Shown: in pieces, positions 38,352 through 47,638 of the stretch
How positions within the stretch are numbered: position 1 is the stretch's first letter
Layout of the letters: the number at the start of each line of letters is the position of its first letter
Source of the DNA: an uncultured Erythrobacter sp.
GTDB lineage: Bacteria > Pseudomonadota > Alphaproteobacteria > Sphingomonadales > Sphingomonadaceae
Reading direction: 5' to 3'
Assembly (NCBI GenBank): GCA_947498065.1
Contig: CANMIS010000003.1
Coordinates: forward strand, 462,739 to 526,738
DNA: 64,000 bases
Made by a program: the position numbers and the translations under genes
The notes under the pieces: generated by a model
What the model was told of the DNA's origin: nothing
What the model saw: the letters and a program-made list of their open reading frames with translations, nothing else
Database searches by the model: none

Positions 38352-38366
38352 TTAATGCGGGGTTTA
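38352..38366 (+). promoter_or_regulatory. CtrA-like half-site pair
   Basis: TTAA at 38352-38355, seven bases, then TTTA at 38363-38366 match the CtrA box TTAA-N7-TTAA with one mismatch. It lies in the 70-base divergent region between the Hpt-like and TipN-like genes, where cell-cycle control would make sense. One box by eye in an A/T-rich stretch can arise by chance. Confidence 0.3.
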
Positions 38367-38397
38367 TCCTTTGTGGTTGTGTGGTATTTAACCATAC

Positions 38398-41052
38398 ATG
38401 TCTGGCGAACCACATATCCGGGCCGTAGGGTCCGAAGCCGCGCAGGATGCGCCCAACCAACCCATCGATGGCGAGGAGCTGGAGACCAGCTTTGAGGCCG
38501 AGGATGAGGCTGAATTGTCCGATGACTACAGCGATGAATATCTGCTGGAGGAAGAGGAATACGCCCCGCCCCGCCCGCGATTTGGCTGGGTGGTGCCGAC
38601 CCTGGCGATTGTGGGGATCGCGACATGGAGCGGATTTTATATCTGGGCCTTGCGCGGCGAACTTCTGAGCGTTTCGAGCACGCCGCAGCAATGGACCAAG
38701 TGGATTATCGACTGGTCGGTGCCGGTTCTGCTGATCGGCATTGCGTGGCTGGTCGCCATGCGCAATTCGAGCCGTGAGGCGCGCCGGTTTGCCGACACGG
38801 CGGCGATGCTTTCGGCTGAGTCTGCGGAACTTGAGACCCGCCTTGGTGTGGTCAATCGCGAGCTGAGTCTTGCACGCGAATTTTTGGGCAGCCAGTCGCG
38901 CGAGCTGGATTCGTTGGGAAGAATTGCCAGCGAGCGCATCTCTACCCATGCCGATGAGCTGCAAACGTTGATCAAGAAAAACGGTAAGCAAGTCGACCGG
39001 ATTGGAGAAGCGAGCGACACGGCGCTGGCGAATATGAGCCGTCTGCGCGATGATTTGCCAGTTATTGCGACCTCCGCCCGCGATGTTTCCAACCAGGTTG
39101 GGAATGCCGGGCGCACTGCGAGTGACCAGCTGGAGAAGCTGATCGCTGGGTTTGAGCGTCTTAACGACTTTGGCAAGGCCAGCGAGCAGCAGGTCAAAGC
39201 CCTCAGCGGCAAGGTCGATGAGACTCTGGCTGGGTTCGAGGCGCAAATGGCGCAAATCGAAGAGCAGACCGCAGCACGCTTTGCTGCCCTCAATGAAAAA
39301 ACCGATGCCTATCGCACCGAGCTCGACAATCGCGAAGTCGGCGCGCTTGCGGCGATGCGCCAGCGTGCGGATCACCTGCGCGAGGGCCTTTCCGAGCTCG
39401 ATGGCGATTTTGCCGAGCAGGAAGAGAAGTCGCTGACGACGCTAAAGGCGCGCATTGCGCTGCTACGCGGTGAAGGCGAGGCTCTGGCCGCCAGCCTGCG
39501 CGAAGCAGAGGCGGAATCGCTGGATGCTCTGCGTAAATCGAAAGATCAGCTGCGTGACGAACTCACCGAGGTTGTCCAAAACCTTGAGGAGCTGGATGCC
39601 AAGGCCGCGCGCGGCGCAAGTGAACGGATTGCTGGGCTAAATGCGGAGGCAAGCCGGTTTGAGCAAACCCTGGCCGAGCGCGACCTGTCCTTTGCCGAGA
39701 ATATGGCCAAGCGTCAGGATGACTTTGACACACGCGAAGCCCAAGCAACCGAGGTGTTGGCGCAGCGTCTGGCCGAGCTTGACGAGACCTTGTCTGAAAG
39801 GCGCGAGGCGCAAATTGCTGAGACTGAGAAGCTGGTAAGCCATGGTCAGGATATGGCCGAGAAGCTCGATCAACTGAGCAGCCTGTTTGCCAACATCACC
39901 GAGCATGGAGACAGCGCCCGCGCCAGCGTGGACGCCGGCCTTGCCACTTTGGGTAAGCAATTGGCGGGCAACCGCACGGAATTGGCTGAGACCGAACAGC
40001 AGATCGCTTCGCTGACCGAAGGCGGTGTGCGCTTGCTCGAGATCATCCAATCGGGCGCTAAACAGGCACGCGAAGACTTTGCGCAAGCGGTCGAAGCGAC
40101 ATCTGAGCAGCTGTCTGATGTTGAAAAGCGCACATTCATGCTGAGCAAGAGCATGGGTGAGACGACGCAGCATGGCGATGCCCTCGCCTGTCATCTGGAG
40201 ACCGCTCAGGCGCATATCAGCGAAACCGACAGCTCCATCGAGGCGCTTCATATCAAGCTGGGCGAGCAGACCGAGGAAACAATCGCGAAACTCCAAGGAC
40301 TTCGCGGCGGATTGGCCAAACTCTCCGAAGAGACCCATACGCTGTCCGGTGAGACGCAGGAGCAGCTGCGCGAGGCGATCATTTCACTCGAAGTGGCGAC
40401 GCATTCTGCCTTTGCCACCATTGAAGACGGCGCGCGCGATCGGATCGGCGCAATGGCCGAAAACATGGGCGCGGAAGCGGTGACAACACTGGAGAATGCG
40501 CTGCGCAGCGAGAGCATGGAGGCAATTGCCCGCTTGGAAGAAACCGCGTCGCAGGCCTCTGGCGCTGGACGCGAAGCTGCTGTGCAATTGCGCGATCAGC
40601 TGTCCAAGGTGAACGAGCTGACCGGCAATCTTGAGCAGCGCGTCACGCGCGCCCGCGAGCTGGCCGAAGAGCAGGCGAACAATGACTTCTCACGCCGCAT
40701 GGCCCTCATAACTGACAGCCTCAATTCCAATGCGATCGACATCACAACGGCGCTATCGACCGATGTGACTGACACCGCTTGGGAGGCTTATTTGAAGGGC
40801 GACCGCGGGATCTTCACTCGCCGGGCGGTGCGGATCATCGACAATGGCGAAGCGCGCGAGATCGCAGAGCTGTATCAGTCAGACGATGTGTTCCGGGGCA
40901 ATGTCAGCCGCTACATCCACGACTTTGAGGCGATGCTGCGCTCGCTGCTATCCACCCGCGATGGCAACGCGCTGGGCGTGACAGTTTTGGGTTCTGATAT
41001 GGGCAAGCTCTATGTCTTACTGGCACAGGCGATTGAGCGGCTGCGCAACTGA
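38398..41052 (+). CDS. TipN-like coiled-coil membrane protein
   Basis: 884 residues. A strongly acidic N-terminal 55 residues (EAEDEAELSDDYSDEYLLEEEEYA) is followed by two membrane helices (about 63-83 and 106-121) and a coiled coil of nearly 700 residues rich in Glu, Ala, Leu and Gln (about 125-800), then a compact C-terminal domain (about 800-884). Size and topology match the Caulobacter birth-scar polarity factor TipN (also close to 880 residues, two N-terminal helices, large coiled coil). Assignment rests on architecture and may instead indicate a general RmuC/Smc-like scaffold. No clear ribosome binding site precedes ATG 38398. Divergent from the pseudo-phosphorelay cluster. Confidence 0.55.
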   Translation: MSGEPHIRAVGSEAAQDAPNQPIDGEELETSFEAEDEAELSDDYSDEYLLEEEEYAPPRPRFGWVVPTLAIVGIATWSGFYIWALRGELLSVSSTPQQWTKWIIDWSVPVLLIGIAWLVAMRNSSREARRFADTAAMLSAESAELETRLGVVNRELSLAREFLGSQSRELDSLGRIASERISTHADELQTLIKKNGKQVDRIGEASDTALANMSRLRDDLPVIATSARDVSNQVGNAGRTASDQLEKLIAGFERLNDFGKASEQQVKALSGKVDETLAGFEAQMAQIEEQTAARFAALNEKTDAYRTELDNREVGALAAMRQRADHLREGLSELDGDFAEQEEKSLTTLKARIALLRGEGEALAASLREAEAESLDALRKSKDQLRDELTEVVQNLEELDAKAARGASERIAGLNAEASRFEQTLAERDLSFAENMAKRQDDFDTREAQATEVLAQRLAELDETLSERREAQIAETEKLVSHGQDMAEKLDQLSSLFANITEHGDSARASVDAGLATLGKQLAGNRTELAETEQQIASLTEGGVRLLEIIQSGAKQAREDFAQAVEATSEQLSDVEKRTFMLSKSMGETTQHGDALACHLETAQAHISETDSSIEALHIKLGEQTEETIAKLQGLRGGLAKLSEETHTLSGETQEQLREAIISLEVATHSAFATIEDGARDRIGAMAENMGAEAVTTLENALRSESMEAIARLEETASQASGAGREAAVQLRDQLSKVNELTGNLEQRVTRARELAEEQANNDFSRRMALITDSLNSNAIDITTALSTDVTDTAWEAYLKGDRGIFTRRAVRIIDNGEAREIAELYQSDDVFRGNVSRYIHDFEAMLRSLLSTRDGNALGVTVLGSDMGKLYVLLAQAIERLRN

Positions 41053-41094
41053 TCTCCAGCGTGCCCAGCGGTGGCTAGCGGATCGGCTTGCGAC

Positions 41095-41379
41095 TTATCG
41101 CTGAGTTTGCTCAGGCGGCTCTGGGAAGATGTTCATATCGTCCGGGCCGATCCAGCCATATTCGTAGTTGAGCACGAATAGCACCGTCAAAACGGTCGAG
41201 ATCATTGTCGCCCGGAGCAGCAGTTTGCCGGGTCGGAAATTGGCCGGCGCGCTTTCCGCCTGGCCGGGAACACGCGCCTCGCCCACCTCATCATGCGTGC
41301 GAATGCCGAAGGGTAGCATCATGAAGGCGGTCATGACCCAAAACAGCAGGTAAATCGCGGCAATAGAGGTCCACTGCAT
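41095..41379 (-). CDS. DUF1467 family membrane protein
   Basis: 94 residues with two membrane helices (about 4-24 and 55-75), the motif MMLPFGIRTHDEVGE after the first and a short acidic/Pro-rich tail. This is the DUF1467 signature, widespread in alphaproteobacteria next to the ribonuclease J gene. Function unknown. Its ATG overlaps the rnj stop by one base, so translation is coupled. Last gene of the long nuo transcript direction. Confidence 0.88.
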   Translation of the reverse strand: MQWTSIAAIYLLFWVMTAFMMLPFGIRTHDEVGEARVPGQAESAPANFRPGKLLLRATMISTVLTVLFVLNYEYGWIGPDDMNIFPEPPEQTQR

Positions 41380-43037
41380 CAGCGCGCGCCTTTGCCGTCC
41401 AGTCCGGGCAGGATCACGCGCACTTGTGGGCGCTTCCCCGACCAGCGCTGAGCCGCGCGGCGGGTCGCGAGCCGGGCGGCTTCGGAAATCTCAGCGACAT
41501 CGCGGCCTTTCAGCTTACGCACCGCCTTCATCACGTCCGCTTTCGCCTCGGCGATAAAGTCCGGCATATCCTCATCGAGCGGCAGACCGAGCGCTTCGAT
41601 TTCAGATTCGCCACTGGGGGCGAGCACAACAAACACCACGCCTTCACGCGCGAGCCGTCGGCGCATGACAATCGCATCGCCATCAGCCGGCGCGATGATA
41701 TCGCCATCGAGCACGAGGCGGCCATTGCGGACCTCGGCGAGCTTGCCCGGTTCGCCCGGGGCCAGGCGGACGATGTCGCCATTGGCCTGCACGATATTGT
41801 GCGGAATTCCATTGTCTTTGCCGACCCGCGCTTGCTCCATCATGTGGCGCATTTCGCCGTGGACGGGCACCAGCACTTCTGGACGGATCCAGCTGTAGAG
41901 TGCCTCGAGTTCTGGCCTGCCCGGGTGGCCAGAGACGTGGATCTCGCTCTGACGGTCGGTGACCATCGTGATCCCGCGCCGCGCCAGCTGGTTTTGCACC
42001 TTGCCAATCGCGATCTCATTGCCGGGTATCTGGCGGCTCGAAAACAGCACAACATCGCCGCTGGTGAGCGAGATTGGGTGATTTTCGTCGGCCACGCGTG
42101 ACAGAGCGGCGCGAGGCTCCCCCTGCCCGCCGGTTGCGAGGATAAGGACTTCGCCGCGTGGCAGGCCCATCGCGGTGTTCCAATCGACCGTTTCAGGGAA
42201 ATCCTGAAGATAGCCGTTGTCCTGTGAGACTTCGATAATGCGGTCGAGCGAGCGCCCTGCGACGCACAATTGCCGCCCGGTCTCCCGCGCAACATCGCCC
42301 AGTGTTTGCAGACGGGCCACGTTAGAGGCGAAGGTCGTTACCATCACCCGCTTGCCGGTGTGTTTCGCCACCTCTTCCATCAGGCCGCGATACACGCCGC
42401 CCTCTGAGCCGCTGGGGTTGGGATTGAAGACATTGGTCGAATCGCAGACCAGAGCGAGCACGCCCTCATCGCCCATTGCCCGCAGCTCTTCCTCAGTGGT
42501 CGGCTCACCGATGATCGGCTCTTCGTCGAGTTTCCAATCGCCGGTGTGAAAGATCCGCCCATGCGGGGTGTCGATCAGCAGAGCGTTGCCCTCTGCAATC
42601 GAGTGCGCCAACGGGACATAGGTGATGTCGAACGGGCCGAGCGAGATCTGGCCGTGATCTTCCTCAATAATGTTGAGCTCGACCTGACCGGTCAGCCCAG
42701 CCTCCTCCAGCTTGCGCGCGACCAAATCGGCGGTGAACGGCGTTGCGTAAAGCGGCACTCCCAGTTCGCCCGCGAAATAGGGGACCGCGCCAATGTGGTC
42801 CTCATGTGCGTGGGTCAGCACAATCCCGAGCAGGTCTTTGGTGCGTTCCTCGATGAACTCAAGGTCAGCAAAGACGAGGTCGAGCCCGGGATATTCATTG
42901 CCGGAAAAGGTCATGCCCAGATCAACCATCAGCCACTTGCCTTTGCAGCCGTAGAGGTTGACGTTCATGCCGATTTCGCCGGATCCGCCCAGGGCCAGAA
43001 ACAGCAGTTCGTCTTCAGGAGTGAAGTTCTTTTTCAC
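41379..43037 (-). CDS. rnj: Ribonuclease J
   Basis: 552 residues. Metallo-beta-lactamase/beta-CASP nuclease with endo- and 5'-exonucleolytic activity in RNA maturation and decay. The zinc motif is LTHAHEDHIGAVP, a second His occurs in FHTGDWKLDEEP, the beta-CASP region includes CDSTNVFNPNPSGSE and the late HVSGHPGRPELEALY and PVHGE motifs are present. C-terminal RNase J domain follows. Lies 10 bases after coaX and overlaps the DUF1467 start. Confidence 0.94.
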   Translation of the reverse strand: MKKNFTPEDELLFLALGGSGEIGMNVNLYGCKGKWLMVDLGMTFSGNEYPGLDLVFADLEFIEERTKDLLGIVLTHAHEDHIGAVPYFAGELGVPLYATPFTADLVARKLEEAGLTGQVELNIIEEDHGQISLGPFDITYVPLAHSIAEGNALLIDTPHGRIFHTGDWKLDEEPIIGEPTTEEELRAMGDEGVLALVCDSTNVFNPNPSGSEGGVYRGLMEEVAKHTGKRVMVTTFASNVARLQTLGDVARETGRQLCVAGRSLDRIIEVSQDNGYLQDFPETVDWNTAMGLPRGEVLILATGGQGEPRAALSRVADENHPISLTSGDVVLFSSRQIPGNEIAIGKVQNQLARRGITMVTDRQSEIHVSGHPGRPELEALYSWIRPEVLVPVHGEMRHMMEQARVGKDNGIPHNIVQANGDIVRLAPGEPGKLAEVRNGRLVLDGDIIAPADGDAIVMRRRLAREGVVFVVLAPSGESEIEALGLPLDEDMPDFIAEAKADVMKAVRKLKGRDVAEISEAARLATRRAAQRWSGKRPQVRVILPGLDGKGAR

Positions 43038-43047
43038 GTAGGGTTTA

Positions 43048-43824
43048 TTAGCTCTCAGCTTGCTCGGCGAGGATCGCCAAGCCTTGAATTGTCAGGTCTG
43101 CATCGACGTGGTCGAAGATGTCAGTCGCATCGTCAAACAGGATTGCGAGGCCGCCGGTTGCGACCACTTTTGCAGGGCGGCCGATCTCTGCGCGCATACG
43201 CTCAACAATGCCCTCCATCATCGCGACATAGCCCCAGAACACACCGATCAGCATCTGGTCTTCTGTGTTGCGGCCAATGACGCTGCGGCTGTCGGGCGCG
43301 CGGATCGCAATGCGGGGGAGCTTTGCTGTTTTGCCAACCAATGCATCAAGCGACAGATTGATCCCCGGCGCGATGGAGCCACCTTTGTAAGCGCCGTTGA
43401 AGTCAATCGCTTCAAACTTTGTCGCAGTGCCAAAGTCGATGACGATCAGATCACCGCCATATTTCGCGTGTGCGGCAACGATGTTGAGCGCGCGGTCTGC
43501 ACCGAGCGAGCTGGGTTGATCGACATCAATCTCAAAGCGCCACGCGGCCTCGCCCTTGCCAGCGAACAGAGGATTAATCTTGAAGTACTTCTGCGCCAGA
43601 ACCGTGAGGTTGTGGTCGGCGCGCGGAACGACGCTGGCAAAGATGATCTGAGTGATCTCTTCGCGCGCAACGTCTTCGATCTCCAGCAATTGGAGGAGCC
43701 ACACCGCATATTCATCGCCTGTGCGGCGCGGATCGGTTGCGATGCGCCAGCGCGCGCGCACTTCCTGCCCGTCGAACAGAGCAAAGACGACATTGGTGTT
43801 TCCGACATCGGCGGCGAGCAACAT
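43048..43824 (-). CDS. coaX: Type III pantothenate kinase
   Basis: 258-residue ASKHA-fold kinase catalysing the first step of coenzyme A synthesis. It begins [19 protein letters not shown] with the phosphate-1 DxGNT motif, has [12 protein letters not shown] and [15 protein letters not shown] (phosphate-2) and [13 protein letters not shown] near the end. Type III enzymes are not inhibited by CoA. Follows birA by six bases and precedes rnj by ten, the usual alphaproteobacterial order after nuoN. Confidence 0.95.
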   Translation of the reverse strand: MLLAADVGNTNVVFALFDGQEVRARWRIATDPRRTGDEYAVWLLQLLEIEDVAREEITQIIFASVVPRADHNLTVLAQKYFKINPLFAGKGEAAWRFEIDVDQPSSLGADRALNIVAAHAKYGGDLIVIDFGTATKFEAIDFNGAYKGGSIAPGINLSLDALVGKTAKLPRIAIRAPDSRSVIGRNTEDQMLIGVFWGYVAMMEGIVERMRAEIGRPAKVVATGGLAILFDDATDIFDHVDADLTIQGLAILAEQAES

Positions 43825-43830
43825 GGGCGG

Positions 43831-44562
43831 TTATCCTTGAGCAATCATGGAGACGTCGCCTGCGTGAATAGTGCGCATCGCCCCATTCTCCAAGCGTAGC
43901 AGCAAAGCGCCTTCATTATCGAGGCCAGCGAACTCGCCAGTGACCGGGCTTTCATCGCCCGGTGTCAGCGATAGCCTTGAACCGATCGGGTGGGCGCGCT
44001 CCGTCCAATCGTCCAGCGTCGCGGACAGGCCAGCGCTGCGCCAGCGCGCCAATCGCGCGGCAAAGCTCTCTGCGAGAATGGAAAGCACGAGGTCCGCGCT
44101 GCCGCCGTGCTTGCCATTTTCAGAGACGATGGAAGTGGTCTTGCGATCCGGCATTTCTGGCGCGTGGCAGACATTGATGCCGATGCCTACGACGATGGTA
44201 TCGCCGTTGCGTTCGAGCAAGACGCCGGAGATCTTTGCGCCATCCACCAGCACATCATTGGGCCATTTGAGCACGATGGGCGTATTGGTTAGCAGGCTGC
44301 GCTTGAGCGTGTCGAACACGGCCAAGGCGGTAACAAAGCTGAGCGTGTGCGGCGCGGGATCACCATCGCCGATGCTCACCACTGTGCTGCAGAACAGATT
44401 GCCGCTGGGGCTTTCCCATTTGCGGCCCAACCGCCCTCGCCCACCGGTTTGACGCTCCGCTCTTAGCCAGTGTCCCTCAGGCAATGCCTCACCGCGCTGA
44501 ACGCGAGCGAGCAGATCGGCATTGGTCGATCCGGTCTCGGCAATGGTTTCAATATTGGTCAA
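43831..44562 (-). CDS. birA: Biotin--[acetyl-CoA-carboxylase] ligase
   Basis: 243 residues. Activates biotin to biotinyl-AMP and attaches it to acetyl-CoA carboxylase carrier protein. Motifs: ETGSTNADLLARV, RQTGGRGRLGRKWESPSGNL (the biotinyl-AMP loop), LKWPNDVLVDGAKISGVLLE and VGIGINV. There is no N-terminal helix-turn-helix, so it is a mono-functional ligase rather than a repressor. Start codon appears to be TTG 44562 with only a distant GGAAG. Thirty bases past nuoN. Confidence 0.93.
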   Translation of the reverse strand: MTNIETIAETGSTNADLLARVQRGEALPEGHWLRAERQTGGRGRLGRKWESPSGNLFCSTVVSIGDGDPAPHTLSFVTALAVFDTLKRSLLTNTPIVLKWPNDVLVDGAKISGVLLERNGDTIVVGIGINVCHAPEMPDRKTTSIVSENGKHGGSADLVLSILAESFAARLARWRSAGLSATLDDWTERAHPIGSRLSLTPGDESPVTGEFAGLDNEGALLLRLENGAMRTIHAGDVSMIAQG

Positions 44563-44591
44563 GGCGTGGCTGCTGAGCTTCCTCTGCCGCG

Positions 44592-46070
44592 CTACCCGAC
44601 CAGAAACAGAGCTTCAGCAGCCTTGTTTGCCAGATCGGTGATCGACGGGGTGAGCAGATAGCCGAGCGGTGAGATGATCAGCGTCGTGATGATAAGGAGC
44701 ACCCAGTGCGACAGGTCGCTCTTTCCCTTCACCAGCCCCACTTCATCGTCGAAGAACATGACCTTCACGAACTTGATGTAGTAGAACGCGCCGATCACGC
44801 TGGCTGCAATTGCGATGGCGCCAAAGGCGACGAGGCCCGCCTCAACCGTGGCCTGGAAGATCACGAACTTGCCGTAGAAACCGAGCAGCGGCGGAATGCC
44901 AGCCAGGCTGAACATCAGCGCCGCGAGGCACCATGCGATGACGGGCTGAGTGGTTGCGAGGCCTTTGATGTCGTCGAAGGTCTCGAACAATGCTCCGTCT
45001 TCACCGCGCAGCATCAGCAGGGCGACAAAGCTGCCCAGCGACATGGCGACATAGATGAACAGATAGACCATCATCGCGCTGGCTCCGGCGGTGTTCGCCA
45101 CCGCGAGGCCCAGCAGGATAAAGCCGACATTGTTAATCGAGGAATAGGCGAGCAGTCGCTTCAGATTGTTCTGACCGATAGCGCCGAGCGCGCCGACTAT
45201 GATTGACGCCAAAGCGACAAACATGACGATCTGACGCCACGCATCGGATTGCTCGCCGAACACTTCCAAAGTGACGCGAGCGGTCAGCGCAACAGCCGCG
45301 ACCTTTGGCGCGGTGGCGAAGAATGCGGTGACGGGCGTTGGCGCGCCCTCGTACACATCCGGGGTCCACATGTGGAACGGGACAGCGGCGATCTTAAACG
45401 CGAGGCCTGCAAGCACGAACACGAGGCCGAACAGCGCGCCAGTGGCGAGCTCACCCGACAGGCCAGCGCGAACCGCGCCGAACTCTGTGCTGCCAGAGAA
45501 GCCGTAGAGCAGGCTCATACCGTACAGCAGAATGCCTGATGCCAGCGCGCCGAGCACGAAGTACTTCAGGCCCGCCTCAGACGAGCGGCCATCATTGCGC
45601 AGCACCGATGCGAGCACATAAGCGGCCAGACTGTTGAGCTCCAGACCGAGGTACAGGGTCATGAAATCGCTGGCCGAGACCATGATGCTCATGCCTAGCA
45701 CAGCGAACAGCACAAGGATCGGATATTCCGCGCGCATTCCGCTTTCATTGCCATTGCTGGCAGTCGCGAAATAAGCTGGTGCAATCATCAGACAGCCGAT
45801 GGCCGCGAGATAGATCATCGCCTTCGCAAACAGGGCAAAGGCATCGGCCCGCATCAAAGTGCCAAAGGCATAGGTGTCGAGGCCCATAACCCCGCTGTGG
45901 AGGCCGGGCACCAGCATGAAGCCAGCGCCAAACAGCGTCGCCGCTGCAAGGATAGCGATAGGCCGCGCCATCTTGTCACCGCCAAAGGCCGCAACCAAGA
46001 GCAGGATCAGGCCAGAGGCCGTGAGCAGCAATTCAGGCGCAATCAGCGCGAAGGAAGTTGCATAGTCCAT
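44592..46070 (-). CDS. nuoN: NADH-quinone oxidoreductase subunit N
   Basis: 492 residues with about 14 membrane helices; antiporter-like subunit of the complex I membrane arm. The proton_antipo domain is clear (LYLGLELNSLAAYVLASVLR; LKYFVLGALASGILLYGMSL; LLAYSSINNVGFILLGLAV), and Lys/Glu residues in membrane helices needed for proton translocation are present. Last nuo gene; its ATG overlaps the nuoM stop by one base. Confidence 0.97.
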   Translation of the reverse strand: MDYATSFALIAPELLLTASGLILLLVAAFGGDKMARPIAILAAATLFGAGFMLVPGLHSGVMGLDTYAFGTLMRADAFALFAKAMIYLAAIGCLMIAPAYFATASNGNESGMRAEYPILVLFAVLGMSIMVSASDFMTLYLGLELNSLAAYVLASVLRNDGRSSEAGLKYFVLGALASGILLYGMSLLYGFSGSTEFGAVRAGLSGELATGALFGLVFVLAGLAFKIAAVPFHMWTPDVYEGAPTPVTAFFATAPKVAAVALTARVTLEVFGEQSDAWRQIVMFVALASIIVGALGAIGQNNLKRLLAYSSINNVGFILLGLAVANTAGASAMMVYLFIYVAMSLGSFVALLMLRGEDGALFETFDDIKGLATTQPVIAWCLAALMFSLAGIPPLLGFYGKFVIFQATVEAGLVAFGAIAIAASVIGAFYYIKFVKVMFFDDEVGLVKGKSDLSHWVLLIITTLIISPLGYLLTPSITDLANKAAEALFLVG

Positions 46071-47623
46071 CAGTGGGCGCCCTCACCCTCTCCATGTTCT
46101 GGTTCTGGCACCGCATTGGCGGCGGCCTCGCGCGGCGGACCGGCTTGAAGCTGGCTGTCACCTTCTGGTGCAGCCGAGGCGAGCCGAGCATCCAGGGTCG
46201 CGATATCTGCGCGCATGGGCGCAAGGAAGCTCTCTGGATACACGCCCATCCACAGCACGACGGCGGCGATTGGAGCCAGCATGGCCCATTCGCGCTTGTC
46301 GAGGTCGAGCATGGCCGCAGCGTCCGCGTTCTTCTGATCGCCAAAGGCCACGCGGCGATAGAGATACAGCATGTAGCACGCGCCCAGGATGATGCCCGTG
46401 GTGCAGATCAGCGCGACCCAAGTCGACACTTGATAAATGCCTGCAAGCGAGAGGAACTCGCCTACAAAGCCGCTGGTGCCCGGCAGGCCAATGCTGGCCA
46501 TGGTGAACAGCAGGAAGAACAGCGCGTAATAGGGCATGTTGATCGAAAGCCCGCCGTAACGGTCAATCTCACGCGTGTGCAGCCGGTCGTAGATCACGCC
46601 AACGCTCAGGAACAATGCGCCTGAGACCAGTCCGTGGCTCAGCATCACGATCATCGCCCCTTCGAGGCCCTGAATGTTGAAGGCGAACAGTCCGACCGTC
46701 ACAATCGCCATGTGCGCGACCGATGAGTAAGCGATCAGCTTCTTCATATCGTGCTGCACCAGTGCGACGAGCGAGGTGTAGACCACCGCCACCATCGACA
46801 AGGCGAACACCAGCCATGCAAGCTGAGCGCTGGCATCGGGGAACATCGGTAGGCTGAAACGGATAAAGCCATAACCGCCCAGTTTCAGCAAAACACCGGC
46901 AAGGATCACAGAACCGGCCGTGGGAGCCTGAACGTGCGCGTCGGGCAGCCAAGTGTGGACCGGCCACATCGGCATCTTCACCGCAAAGCTAGCGAAGAAT
47001 GCGAGCCACAGCCACGTCTGCGCGCCAACCGGGAAGTCGTATTGCATCAGCGTCGGAATGTCTGACGTGCCGGCCTCTGCCACCATCCAGAACATTGCGA
47101 TCAGCATCAGAACCGAGCCGAGCAGCGTGTAGAGGAAGAACTTATAGCTGGCGTAGATGCGGTTATCCCCGCCCCACACGCCGATGATCAGATACATCGG
47201 GATCAAGCCAGCTTCGAAGAAGATGTAGAACAGGAACAGATCCTGCGCCGCAAACACGCCGATCATCAGCACTTCCATGAACAGGAAGGCGGCCATGTAT
47301 TCGCCGACGCGTTTTTGGATCGCGGTCCAGCTGGCCATGATGCAGATCGGCATCAGGAACACGCTGAGCATGATCAGCATCAAGGCGATGCCATCGATCC
47401 CAAGCGCGTATTTGAAGCCTGCAAACAGCTCAGCGCTTTCAGTGAATTGCCATTGCGGTCCGCCGATTTCGTAATTGGCCCACAGCAGCACACCGAGTAC
47501 GAAGGTGATCAATGTGCCGATCAAAGCGAGCCAGCGTGCAGCATTTGCGCCGACGAAGAAGCAGCCGATGCCCGCGGCCAATGGCACAAGCATCATGAGC
47601 GAGAGAATTGGGAAGCCGTCCAT
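46070..47623 (-). CDS. nuoM: NADH-quinone oxidoreductase subunit M
   Basis: 517 residues, antiporter-like membrane subunit. Landmarks: [22 protein letters not shown] (the Glu of TM5), [37 protein letters not shown] and [19 protein letters not shown]-terminus is short, Pro/Glu-rich and ends in GEGEGAH. ATG 47623, fifteen bases after nuoL. Confidence 0.97.
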   Translation of the reverse strand: MDGFPILSLMMLVPLAAGIGCFFVGANAARWLALIGTLITFVLGVLLWANYEIGGPQWQFTESAELFAGFKYALGIDGIALMLIMLSVFLMPICIMASWTAIQKRVGEYMAAFLFMEVLMIGVFAAQDLFLFYIFFEAGLIPMYLIIGVWGGDNRIYASYKFFLYTLLGSVLMLIAMFWMVAEAGTSDIPTLMQYDFPVGAQTWLWLAFFASFAVKMPMWPVHTWLPDAHVQAPTAGSVILAGVLLKLGGYGFIRFSLPMFPDASAQLAWLVFALSMVAVVYTSLVALVQHDMKKLIAYSSVAHMAIVTVGLFAFNIQGLEGAMIVMLSHGLVSGALFLSVGVIYDRLHTREIDRYGGLSINMPYYALFFLLFTMASIGLPGTSGFVGEFLSLAGIYQVSTWVALICTTGIILGACYMLYLYRRVAFGDQKNADAAAMLDLDKREWAMLAPIAAVVLWMGVYPESFLAPMRADIATLDARLASAAPEGDSQLQAGPPREAAANAVPEPEHGEGEGAH

Positions 47624-47638
47624 TATTCCATGCCCCCC

